From NCBI GenBank assembly GCA_030616935.1, contig JAUWWJ010000057.1, positions 1 to 8,023 of the forward strand: a DNA stretch of 8,023 nucleotides. Direction: 5' to 3'. Shown piece after piece: positions 1-6,080 of this stretch. The stretch is from Planctomycetaceae bacterium. GTDB taxonomy: Bacteria; Planctomycetota; Planctomycetia; Pirellulales; UBA1268. Made by a program: the position numbers and the translations under genes. Within the stretch, counting starts at the first letter, position 1. Each line of letters begins with the position of its first letter. The notes beneath the pieces are model-generated. The model worked only from the letters and a program-made list of their open reading frames with translations. It did no database searches and was not told the DNA's origin.

Positions 1-523
1 TACTGTCGCCATAGCAACCGAGATAATTAGTTGGCGCGTACTGACCAGCAGCTACCGTCGGTTGGGTGTCTGAGGGACACCGAAGAAAAGTCGGCTCACC
101 AATACCTGGACGGCCGTATCTCAACGCACCATGCCAAACGGGTTTATCCGGAAATGAGGCGATCGTATCTGCAACCATCTGTTGTTCCATAAATGGCATC
201 ACTTGAGCTATCCAAGACAAACGACCACCCTGACTAATGCCTGGGCCCTGCCACTTCGTGTATGTCCCGCCCTGACCAGAAGGAAAGGCTCGCTGAGTAT
301 CCGCAAAGGTATGGCATGCCAAGGCAAGTTGCTTCACTTGGTTGGTGCATGCACTCCGACGAGCTGCCTCACGTGCCTGCTGCACAGCTGGCAGCAACAA
401 ACCAACAAGAACACCAATAATCGCAATAACGACCAGTAATTCGATTAACGTAAAACCTTTTTTTTGCAATCCAGTAGTAGCGTCTGCTCTACCAGAATCG
501 CGACTAGAAAATCGCAATATCAT
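1..523 (-). CDS. DUF1559 prepilin-like protein, N-terminal part (C-terminus beyond the window)
   Basis: The reading frame opens with ATG at 523 and stays open to the left edge, giving 174 codons without a stop. Residues 21-28 read KKGFTLIE, the type IV prepilin processing site: prepilin peptidase would cut after G23, and F24 with E28 are the conserved residues. A hydrophobic helix of about 20 residues follows. It leads directly into [14 protein letters not shown], the hallmark of the planctomycete DUF1559 family, and later into a CPSD motif and a NYLGCYG stretch, also typical. Family members are usually about 300-400 residues and end in an H-x9-DG motif, which is not in view. The product is probably a pseudopilin-like protein exposed outside the inner membrane; the function of the family is not known. 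The 22-residue leader before the cleavage site is longer than the usual 5-10. An upstream GGGAGG supports this start. Family assignment is firm; function is open. Confidence 0.93.
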   Translation of the reverse strand, partial: MILRFSSRDSGRADATTGLQKKGFTLIELLVVIAIIGVLVGLLLPAVQQAREAARRSACTNQVKQLALACHTFADTQRAFPSGQGGTYTKWQGPGISQGGRLSWIAQVMPFMEQQMVADTIASFPDKPVWHGALRYGRPGIGEPTFLRCPSDTQPTVAAGQYAPTNYLGCYGDS

Positions 524-531
524 GACAGAAA

Positions 532-537
532 CCTCCC
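532..537 (-). promoter_or_regulatory. Ribosome binding site of the DUF1559 gene
   Basis: The minus strand reads GGGAGG, ending 8 bases before the ATG at 523. This is the strongest Shine-Dalgarno match in the window. It decides in favour of the ATG that gives a 22-residue leader, rather than an in-frame TTG 18 codons further in (codon 19) that would give a more typical short leader. Confidence 0.75.
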
Positions 538-804
538 AAATAAGAAATTAATAAAGACTCATGAAAGTCTAACATTTAGGAAGGGGAATAGAAAATACTG
601 ATTTTCGGATTACAGAAAAACGGCGAATTCAACGGTTTTTGAATACTTACCGGAAATGAACTGCCATTTGTCAGGACGAAATCAAGTATTTAGTAAGTCA
701 TCGAACTCTTTCGGCACGTTCACTTTGGTGTCACAAAAACTTTCTGAAGGTTTGCGTGGGATCACCAGACAGACCTTCCCTGAACCTGAACACTAGGTTT
801 GGCC

Positions 805-825
805 AAAAAAACTGCAGTGCCCTGC
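805..825 (-). terminator. Candidate rho-independent terminator downstream of the isomerase gene
   Basis: Read on the minus strand, a GCAG / CTGC stem (825-822 with 817-814) closes a 4-base loop. Two bases later it is followed by seven T (811-805). It lies about 20 bases past the stop codon of the gene at 845-1612, where a terminator is expected. The stem is only 4 bp, so termination would be weak unless neighbouring bases also pair. Confidence 0.4.
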
Positions 826-844
826 CACAAGAAAATCAACATTA

Positions 845-1612
845 TTAAATGAGCCACCCCGCAACTTCGCGTAGGGCCGGGATGGTATCTTTTTCAACAG
901 GCCAATACTCAAGGCCGACATAACCAGCGAAACCAGTCGCTCGAATTTGTTCGAAAACGTATGGGTACGCTATCTCGCCTTTTTGAAGTTCATGACGTCC
1001 AGGATTTCCGGCGGCATGGAAATGCCCAATTTTTTTAATATTGTTCCGAACGTTCTCGATAAGATCACCTTCGCTGATCTGCTGATGGTAGATATCGAAA
1101 ACAACTTTGATGAAATCGCTATTCACTTCATCAATAATCTGAAAGGCCTCGTCACAACGCACGAGATAATATCCGGGATGGTTCACTCGTTCATTGAGTG
1201 GTTCAATTACCAAGGTAATGCCAGATTGCTCAAGGAGTGGAGCAACCTCTAGTAACCCCTCGACTAACGACTCATGCTGTGCTGCCCGCGGGACACCTTC
1301 TCGAAAATCACCAACCTGGGAAATGAGAATATTTGTCCCAAGCCCAAGGGCCGCTTCAATCGATGCGGCCACTCCATCGACATACGCTGAGCGATCAGCT
1401 GGATTCACAAGGCTGATGAACTTGGTACAGCAGGCTGAGATGACCAATTCATTTTCTTGCTGTGCTTCCTGCAATGCAACAAGGTCCTTATCCCACCAAC
1501 CCCAAAACTCAATGGCTGGTATACCTGCTGCCCGCACGGCCCGACATGCATCCTGAAACGACTGCCCCTCGAAAACTGAATCTATACAAACAGATGGTGT
1601 GAGGCGGTTCAT
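845..1612 (-). CDS. hyi: Hydroxypyruvate isomerase-family TIM-barrel protein
   Basis: This is a 255-residue protein of the xylose isomerase-like TIM-barrel superfamily, closest to hydroxypyruvate isomerase (Hyi) and its relative OtnI, which are about 258 residues long. Members interconvert hydroxypyruvate and tartronate semialdehyde, or the matching keto-tetronate phosphates, with a divalent metal. Landmarks are VIEPLN (135-140, E137), FDIYHQQISEGD (172-183, D173), HFHAAGNPGRHE (197-208) and VGLEYWP (232-238, E235). E137, D173 and E235 fit three of the four family metal ligands. The fourth, usually Gln in an H-x-Q motif, is H199 here. The frame stays open upstream to about 1789, but that stretch is not protein-like. 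The ATG at 1612 matches the family N-terminus and has GGAG five bases upstream. No glyoxylate carboligase or tartronate semialdehyde reductase gene is nearby, so the substrate is uncertain. Confidence 0.85.
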   Translation of the reverse strand: MNRLTPSVCIDSVFEGQSFQDACRAVRAAGIPAIEFWGWWDKDLVALQEAQQENELVISACCTKFISLVNPADRSAYVDGVAASIEAALGLGTNILISQVGDFREGVPRAAQHESLVEGLLEVAPLLEQSGITLVIEPLNERVNHPGYYLVRCDEAFQIIDEVNSDFIKVVFDIYHQQISEGDLIENVRNNIKKIGHFHAAGNPGRHELQKGEIAYPYVFEQIRATGFAGYVGLEYWPVEKDTIPALREVAGWLI

Positions 1613-2006
1613 ACGTGCTCCAGCATACTTTCTTATTTCTTTGTTTACTTCATCGCAACGGTGGAAAACATGTTGACTACCGTTGCCACAAGGCCAACAC
1701 CTGCAAGCCGAGCAGGGCCCATGGCGTGAGGCCAGCCGTCTTCCGTGCGGGCGAACTCTCCACGAAATATAACTGACGTTGGGAACCAACTAATGACATA
1801 AAAAGGACAAGGAATAGAGGAAACATCACCACGCATCAGCCAGCGACGAACATCCAGCAAACACAATCATATATCAGACAACTCGATCTTCATACTTTTG
1901 CAATCCACAAACTTTGGGTGATCAAAGACACATCGTTCCCTCATCGACAGCGACCATACAGGCAGTTGCTCTCGTAGCGATCACAACAGAAAACGGGACA
2001 GCAGAT
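1613..2006. other. Intergenic region between hpnE and the isomerase gene, no convincing gene
   Basis: This 394-base gap should carry the 3' end of the hpnE transcript and the promoter of the isomerase gene. I find no clear terminator after the hpnE stop and no convincing promoter. A minus-strand frame from an ATG at 1836 to a TAA at 1645 (63 codons) is open. Its last third looks somewhat coding-like and ends in a hydrophobic stretch (GPARLAGVGLVATVV). It has no ribosome binding site and resembles nothing I recognise, so it is not called as a gene. Confidence 0.5.
1618..1621 (-). promoter_or_regulatory. Ribosome binding site fixing the isomerase start
   Basis: The minus strand reads GGAG, five bases before the ATG at 1612. 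No comparable site precedes the longer in-frame openings upstream. It supports the 255-residue product over one extended by 59 residues. Confidence 0.55.
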
Positions 2007-3467
2007 CTACCCACCGACCAACAGACGGATCACAGGGTTTTTCCGAAGATCGTTGACAAGAGGCCGATCTGTTCCATTCATTGATTCAATGAGCATCGCA
2101 GCGGCATGCCTGCCGCTGCGCACAGCGCCCTCCATCGTCGAAGGCCAACCAGTCTGCGTCCAATCCCCAGCAAGAAAGAGATTTTTGACCGGAGTCTTTG
2201 CTTTTGGCCGCACCGTATCAATTCCCGGTCGCACTGAAAGAACCGCTGTGGGATCAGTAACCACACGGGAACGAATCAACTGGGCCGCTTGTGCCTCAGG
2301 AAAGATATCTCGCAACTCAGCCAATACTGTCTCTAGTAATTGTTCTCTGTTTCCGTCGCATAGCCCGCGAGAGGCACTGATCACAACCTGGCAATGGTGA
2401 CCAATCTCTTCTCCTTTCCTCGCAGATTTTTTTTCTTCTGCCTGCATGACTTCTTCTTTGCCTTGAAAGACCCACTGCGAGACACGCCCAACAAGTACAG
2501 CGTGAGGCAGATCAAATATCTGCCGATCAAACCACAGATGGACAGCCGTTATCGGGGCTCCAATAAAAGATTCATCGACAGGGGGTAAAACATCAGGCAC
2601 CAATCGTGCCGCTGCTCGCCACGGGACAGCGAGAACGACCGCATCTGCCGGCAGAACGTCTTCGCCGCAATAAACCCCTGTCACGTCATGTGAGTTGTCG
2701 TACTGAATACCAGTTACAGTCCGACCCGTATGAACAACGACTCCCTGGTTCCTGAGCCAAGATACAAGCTTCGAGCCAAACAGTTTTCCGAGTGGCTCTG
2801 TCGGCACCAAAAGATCTGCTGCCTGTGGGTGCGCGAGAAACCCATCTACAACTACTTTTCGTACTGCTGAAATTCCGACGAAGTCCATCGATTCTCCAAG
2901 GGCACTCTCAATCACGGGCTGCCAGAACAAATCAATGACGCGCTTCGGCTGTCGCGATTGAAGCCAGCAGGCTGCGGTCGGCTCTGAATCATCGGTTACG
3001 ATGTTTTGACGAACCGCAAGTCGCATCATGCCATAGCTGAGCGACAGCTTTTCCCAGACAGAAAAATGTGACATCCCAAACAAGAGTGGCAAAAGATGCA
3101 GTGGGGCAGGAAGCCAGCCCGCCGGCGTGCATGCTGACCGAGTGCCATCAGGACCAATGAACCAAAGCGTGCGATCACGGCGAAGTTCTGATCCGAAACC
3201 TGCTCGCCGGCAGAGGTCTAAAAAGTTCGTGCAACATCCCATTGCGACATGCTGACAGGCGTCAACCAGACTCCCATCCTGTGGATCCTCAAAAGAGGCT
3301 GCACGCCCACCACAATTCCGCCTTGATTCAATAACATCAACAGCAAACCCGCTTTCGACAAGAGTTGCTGCAGCAGAAAGTCCAGCAAGCCCACCACCGA
3401 CTACAACCACGCGGCGGTGGTCACTCGTAGTATCGACACCTAGTTTGTCTTGTGTGTTCTTGCTCAT
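2007..3467 (-). CDS. hpnE: Hydroxysqualene dehydroxylase HpnE (FAD-dependent amine-oxidase fold)
   Basis: HpnE catalyses the last step of the three-enzyme squalene route, the reduction of hydroxysqualene to squalene, with FAD and at the membrane surface. The product has 486 residues. An N-terminal dinucleotide-binding fold shows VVGGGLAGLSAA (22-33), the ribose-binding E47 at the end of strand 2, and GGRAASF (53-59). Family landmarks follow: FWQPVIESALGE (181-192), HLWFDR (310-315), and the C-terminal FAD motif LFLAGDWTQTGWPSTMEGA (430-448). The ATG at 3467 was chosen because it overlaps the hpnD stop as ATGA and has AGGA six bases upstream; a longer reading by 16 residues would start inside hpnD. 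A Lys/Glu-rich stretch at about 336-357 interrupts the conserved region and makes the protein longer than typical HpnE (roughly 420-450). Relatives include phytoene desaturases, but the hpnC-hpnD context favours HpnE. Confidence 0.94.
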   Translation of the reverse strand: MSKNTQDKLGVDTTSDHRRVVVVGGGLAGLSAAATLVESGFAVDVIESRRNCGGRAASFEDPQDGSLVDACQHVAMGCCTNFLDLCRRAGFGSELRRDRTLWFIGPDGTRSACTPAGWLPAPLHLLPLLFGMSHFSVWEKLSLSYGMMRLAVRQNIVTDDSEPTAACWLQSRQPKRVIDLFWQPVIESALGESMDFVGISAVRKVVVDGFLAHPQAADLLVPTEPLGKLFGSKLVSWLRNQGVVVHTGRTVTGIQYDNSHDVTGVYCGEDVLPADAVVLAVPWRAAARLVPDVLPPVDESFIGAPITAVHLWFDRQIFDLPHAVLVGRVSQWVFQGKEEVMQAEEKKSARKGEEIGHHCQVVISASRGLCDGNREQLLETVLAELRDIFPEAQAAQLIRSRVVTDPTAVLSVRPGIDTVRPKAKTPVKNLFLAGDWTQTGWPSTMEGAVRSGRHAAAMLIESMNGTDRPLVNDLRKNPVIRLLVGG

Positions 3468-4333
3468 GACATTCCTACAACAACACTGTAGACACCCATC
3501 ATCGGAAGTCGCCACTTTGATCCACGAACCCGTTGCGTAAAAACTGCTGAACCAGCCCGCTCGACTGTCCGAAACAATTCCCGGTACACACCATACATCG
3601 CTCGAAATACACGCTGCCCATCACTTGAAAGAAACTCGTCTAGGTGCTTTGCCTCGGCAAACCAGCGGCCAGCCCGTGATATTTCATTCGATGCAAGAAG
3701 ATTGAAATTGGGCCCAATCCGACCTGCCAATAAATCATCTCTGTCACAGCCTGCGTCACGAAATGACTCTTCAGAAATATACACCCGCCCACGTTCTCGA
3801 TCTTCAACTATATCTCTAAGGATGTTTGTCCATTGAAATGCAAGTCCGCATGCGTCCGCCGGAGGCATCCATTCGTCTGCCGATATCCCTCGCCGAAGGC
3901 CCCATATTGGAACAGCAGCCAACCCCACCGCAGAGGCAACTTTTCGGCAGTACTCAATGAGCGAGTCCGTAGTCTCGTACCGTGATTGCGTGAGGTCAGA
4001 CCGCACACCTTTTATGATGGCGAAAAGATGCTCGTGCGGGATAGAGTACCTACCAGCCGTGCGAGCGATTGAACGAAGTACTGGATCGGCCACCATCCGC
4101 CCATTCAGGGCGTCTCGTAGCATCCTCTCAAATTCATCCAGCGAGCTATTCTTGTCACCCAATGCGGCATCACCATCAACAATGTCATCAGCAAGGCGAC
4201 AGAATGCATATAAAGCGTTGGAACCCCTCCGCTTCTCAGGGGATAGCAATCGCAGAGGCAAAGCGAAGTTTGAACCACTCTTCTGCAAAATCGATTGGCA
4301 GAAAGCTGCGTCCTCGCGCTGTGATTCGATCAT
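3464..4333 (-). CDS. hpnD: Presqualene diphosphate synthase HpnD
   Basis: This 289-residue protein is a head-to-head prenyl synthase of the phytoene/squalene synthase family. HpnD condenses two farnesyl diphosphates to presqualene diphosphate, which HpnC converts to hydroxysqualene. The two aspartate-rich, Mg-diphosphate-binding motifs are both intact: DDIVD (49-53), inside LYAFCRLADD, and NILRDIVEDRERGRVYI (170-186). The latter NILRD..ED form is characteristic of HpnD and phytoene synthase, as opposed to the NFWQD..RD form of HpnC. Length is normal for the family. The start overlaps the hpnC stop and the stop overlaps the hpnE start, both as ATGA, so the three proteins are probably translationally coupled and made in similar amounts. 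Phytoene synthase is the main alternative from sequence alone; the neighbours argue for HpnD. Confidence 0.93.
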   Translation of the reverse strand: MIESQREDAAFCQSILQKSGSNFALPLRLLSPEKRRGSNALYAFCRLADDIVDGDAALGDKNSSLDEFERMLRDALNGRMVADPVLRSIARTAGRYSIPHEHLFAIIKGVRSDLTQSRYETTDSLIEYCRKVASAVGLAAVPIWGLRRGISADEWMPPADACGLAFQWTNILRDIVEDRERGRVYISEESFRDAGCDRDDLLAGRIGPNFNLLASNEISRAGRWFAEAKHLDEFLSSDGQRVFRAMYGVYRELFRTVERAGSAVFTQRVRGSKWRLPMMGVYSVVVGMS

Positions 4334-5289
4334 GACAACGATCCCCGAAACAAATTGCTCATTCGACTCAGCATCATGCTGATAGCTGCTTGGCCAGCGA
4401 GCCGTAGCTTAGCCATCCGATGCAGTGTTGGCCGGTTCGCAAGCGTATCGTAACCCGATCGCCGAATTGCATCGGCGACACCGCGGCCCCCTTCCAGGAA
4501 TAGACCGATCGCCGGCCTCAGAACGGCCGGCGCTGTTTTCACCAACGACTCCCCTCTATCGAAACATGCCTCCGCCCATGCGACCTCATCTTTGAGGAGT
4601 GCAATAAATTCGGGACTCGCGGGTGTGAATTCAAGCATTGCTTCAGTAACACCATGCCGTCGCATGTCTTCGGCCGGAAGATAGATTCGTCCAGCCACAT
4701 GGTCGCGCCGCACGTCTTGCCAGAAATTCACAAGTTGAAGCCCCGTACAGATGGAATCTGAAAGTTCAAATTGGCTCTTTTCTCGGCAGTTTGCCAGGCA
4801 CAACACAATCCGTCCTACTGGGTTTGCAGACCGACGACAGTAGTCAAGTAATTGCTTTCGAGACTCATACCGGCTTACCGTTTGATCTTGAAGAAACGCA
4901 TCGATTAAATCAGCAAACGGTTGTATTGCTAAACCATGACGTTCAACGGTTCTGGACAAAGCTACAAAAACAGGATGATTAGGAGCACCAGCAAAACATT
5001 CCTCCAAACCGGACCGCCAGGCTTTCAATGCGTCTGTTGCATCTCCATCTGACTCATCTGCCAGGTCATCACTCCATCTCGCAAAGGTATATACGTTCGC
5101 GAGATCTTGCCGCATATCAGCCGGAACAAGATGAGTTGCAACAGTAAAATTTTCGTAGTGTGCCGCTGCAACCTGTCGGCAGAATGATTCGGCCGATGCA
5201 AGTTCAAGGTCATTTGGCAGTGAAGCAATTTTCCATGCTGTCGGATCCCGTCGAGTCACCTGACTTGGTTCAGCATTCGCGACCGACAT
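4330..5289 (-). CDS. hpnC: Hydroxysqualene synthase HpnC
   Basis: This 319-residue protein is a second, diverged member of the squalene/phytoene synthase family. HpnC converts presqualene diphosphate from HpnD to hydroxysqualene. It has AAAHYENFTVATHLVP (41-56), the family's SHYENFPV-like signature, then the first aspartate motif DDLAD (74-78) within FARWSDDLADE, and the second motif NFWQDVRRD (188-196) followed by GRIYLP. The NFWQD..RD form separates it from HpnD. The first 30 or so residues precede the conserved domain and look unstructured. The ATG at 5289 is the first start after an in-frame stop, so no longer form is possible, but I see no good ribosome binding site before it. A GGGTACCC palindrome lies at 5297-5304 instead. 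Transcription may begin here or come from the small gene 126 bases upstream. Confidence 0.93.
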   Translation of the reverse strand: MSVANAEPSQVTRRDPTAWKIASLPNDLELASAESFCRQVAAAHYENFTVATHLVPADMRQDLANVYTFARWSDDLADESDGDATDALKAWRSGLEECFAGAPNHPVFVALSRTVERHGLAIQPFADLIDAFLQDQTVSRYESRKQLLDYCRRSANPVGRIVLCLANCREKSQFELSDSICTGLQLVNFWQDVRRDHVAGRIYLPAEDMRRHGVTEAMLEFTPASPEFIALLKDEVAWAEACFDRGESLVKTAPAVLRPAIGLFLEGGRGVADAIRRSGYDTLANRPTLHRMAKLRLAGQAAISMMLSRMSNLFRGSLS

Positions 5290-5415
5290 TATTCTGGGGT
5301 ACCCACGTGATAATCAAGGGACTTACTTGCAACGCACCGTCATCTTACAGCAACAGTAGGAAACTCTCACAACATGTTCTCAGAAGGCATTCCGGACATC
5401 GAAAACACAACTTTT

Positions 5416-5673
5416 TCAGTCCGCTATGCCGCTTCTTAAATCAGCTTTTTTGCGAACAAAACCAACAGCAATTGATGCGGCTACACCGGCTGCAGTCAGG
5501 CTCCCTAGGCATCGCCAGCCGAGTCCGGTCATTTCTTCAGGAGCCAGCGCAACAGCATACGTAGAAATTCTCCAACACATGTAGAAAACGAGTGGTGTCA
5601 CAAAGAACTTCACAGCCAGCCTCTGCCGAATGATCTGAGATCTCTCGTTTTGTTCGATTGTGATTCCAGACAT
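5416..5673 (-). CDS. Small two-helix membrane protein of unknown function heading the squalene operon
   Basis: I do not recognise this 85-residue protein. A charged N-terminus (residues 1-18, with E and R/K-rich IEQNERSQIIRQR) leads into a first hydrophobic segment at about 19-43, then a short acidic turn (APEEM), a second hydrophobic segment at about 51-73, and a basic tail (VRKKADLR). This predicts a two-helix inner-membrane hairpin with both ends probably cytoplasmic. The ATG at 5673 was chosen over the TTG at 5790 and the ATG at 5754 because GAGGG stands immediately upstream at 5682-5678. It lies 126 bases before hpnC on the same strand with no clear terminator between, so it may be the first gene of the operon. 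Its role there is inference only. Coding status is likely but not proven. Confidence 0.62.
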   Translation of the reverse strand: MSGITIEQNERSQIIRQRLAVKFFVTPLVFYMCWRISTYAVALAPEEMTGLGWRCLGSLTAAGVAASIAVGFVRKKADLRSGIAD

Positions 5674-5678
5674 ACTTC

Positions 5679-5682
5679 CCTC
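5679..5682 (-). promoter_or_regulatory. Ribosome binding site of the small membrane protein gene
   Basis: GAGG on the minus strand, five bases before the ATG at 5673, within GAGGGAAGT. It decides the 85-residue start over longer in-frame readings, which lack such a site, and is part of the case that this short gene is real. Confidence 0.6.
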
Positions 5683-5851
5683 ATTTTCCGCGATGAATAC
5701 TACGTATCGGAAAACTTGAGCCGTGTTTGAGAGTTCATAAACAGTGTTCCCCATATCCAGTAGGAGCAGACAAACTCCTTTGAACCTCAAGACTCTTATT
5801 TGCCGCTGAATGGAATTAATCTGCGTGATTCTTCAGGGTCACGAGCGGATC

Positions 5852-5863
5852 AATGCCTACTAC
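5852..5863 (+). repeat. 12-base direct repeat, copy 1
   Basis: AATGCCTACTAC is found here and again exactly at 6040-6051, 188 bases downstream. Each copy is soon followed by a TGGCA element (5873-5877 and 6054-6058). In this copy ATGCC (5853-5857) also faces GGCAT (5874-5878), forming a possible operator or hairpin. Confidence 0.6.
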
Positions 5864-5962
5864 CGGAACAACTGGCATCGACTGAATTCTCCGAGAGGTG
5901 AAGAATCCGCCTCAGTTTGGTCGACTTCTCAAGGAAACCGCTCTCAACTGTACACCGGCCCG

Positions 5963-5979
5963 ACGCCATACTTTGGCGT
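5963..5979 (+). repeat. Inverted repeat, 6-bp stem, 5-base loop
   Basis: ACGCCA (5963-5968) is the exact reverse complement of TGGCGT (5974-5979), with loop TACTT. It is the first of three hairpin-forming elements upstream of ispH. No T-run follows on either strand, so it is not an intrinsic terminator. Confidence 0.55.
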
Positions 5980-5986
5980 GCGGAAG

Positions 5987-6012
5987 GCTCTGTCTCCCTT
6001 TTAAAACAGAGC
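5987..6012 (+). repeat. Inverted repeat, 7-bp stem, 12-base loop
   Basis: GCTCTGT (5987-5993) is the exact reverse complement of ACAGAGC (6006-6012), only 7 bases after the previous hairpin. The T/A-rich part of the sequence (CTTTTAAAA) lies mainly in the loop rather than after the stem, so termination is unlikely. It could be leader RNA structure or a protein-binding site. Confidence 0.55.
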
Positions 6013-6039
6013 AAGAGGGCAGGGTGGCAATAAGCCGAA

Positions 6040-6051
6040 AATGCCTACTAC
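6040..6051 (+). repeat. 12-base direct repeat, copy 2
   Basis: This is an exact second copy of AATGCCTACTAC at 5852-5863. Its last four bases form the start of the CTACTGT arm of the inverted repeat at 6048-6080, about 70-100 bases before the ispH start. Confidence 0.6.
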
Positions 6052-6080
6052 TGTGGCAATCGTCCCACATGCTACAGTAG
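6048..6080 (+). repeat. Inverted repeat, 7-bp arms, 19-base spacer
   Basis: CTACTGT (6048-6054) is the exact reverse complement of ACAGTAG (6074-6080). An alternative inner pairing, TGTGG (6052-6056) with CCACA (6065-6069), shares bases with the outer arm, so two mutually exclusive folds can form. It lies 67 bases upstream of the ispH start codon. Confidence 0.55.

Larger units (their letters stand above)
524..844. other. Intergenic region between the DUF1559 gene and the isomerase gene
   Basis: This 321-base, AT-rich stretch has no plausible gene on either strand. It must hold the DUF1559 promoter, but I cannot point to a convincing -35/-10 pair. Small symmetric elements are present: AGACT (555-559) facing AGTCT (566-570) in the likely 5' leader, and AAAAAC (616-621) facing GTTTTT (635-640) around a GAATTC. 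The right end holds a candidate terminator, listed separately. Confidence 0.6.

Noticed and set aside
651..669. Possible sigma-54 promoter (TGGCAG...TTCC) upstream of the DUF1559 gene
   Set aside because: The required GC at -12 is missing, and the distance to the start is long.
746..778. GAAGGT facing ACCTTC as a stem-loop
   Set aside because: The loop is over 20 bases and flanking bases do not extend the stem; likely chance.
1613..1789. N-terminal extension of the isomerase by 59 residues
   Set aside because: The Cys/Arg/His-rich text does not resemble any Hyi N-terminus, and the ATG at 1612 has its own GGAG.
3464..4333. Phytoene synthase and phytoene desaturase (carotenoid genes) instead of HpnD and HpnE
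   Set aside because: The pairing with an NFWQD-type HpnC in an overlapping operon is the squalene arrangement; the carotenoid reading cannot be excluded by motif alone but is less likely.
5371..5385. AACATGTT palindrome and TTCTCAGAA symmetric element before hpnC
   Set aside because: Short, overlapping each other, and without any supporting promoter context; expected by chance at this length.
5674..5790. Longer, 124-residue version of the small membrane protein starting from TTG at 5790
   Set aside because: The extra 39 residues have no matching ribosome binding site, whereas the internal ATG at 5673 follows GAGGG.
5810..6080. Plus-strand and minus-strand open frames of about 60 residues in the divergent region
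   Set aside because: No ribosome binding sites, no recognisable domains, overlapping frames on both strands, and the stretch is better explained as regulatory DNA with repeats.
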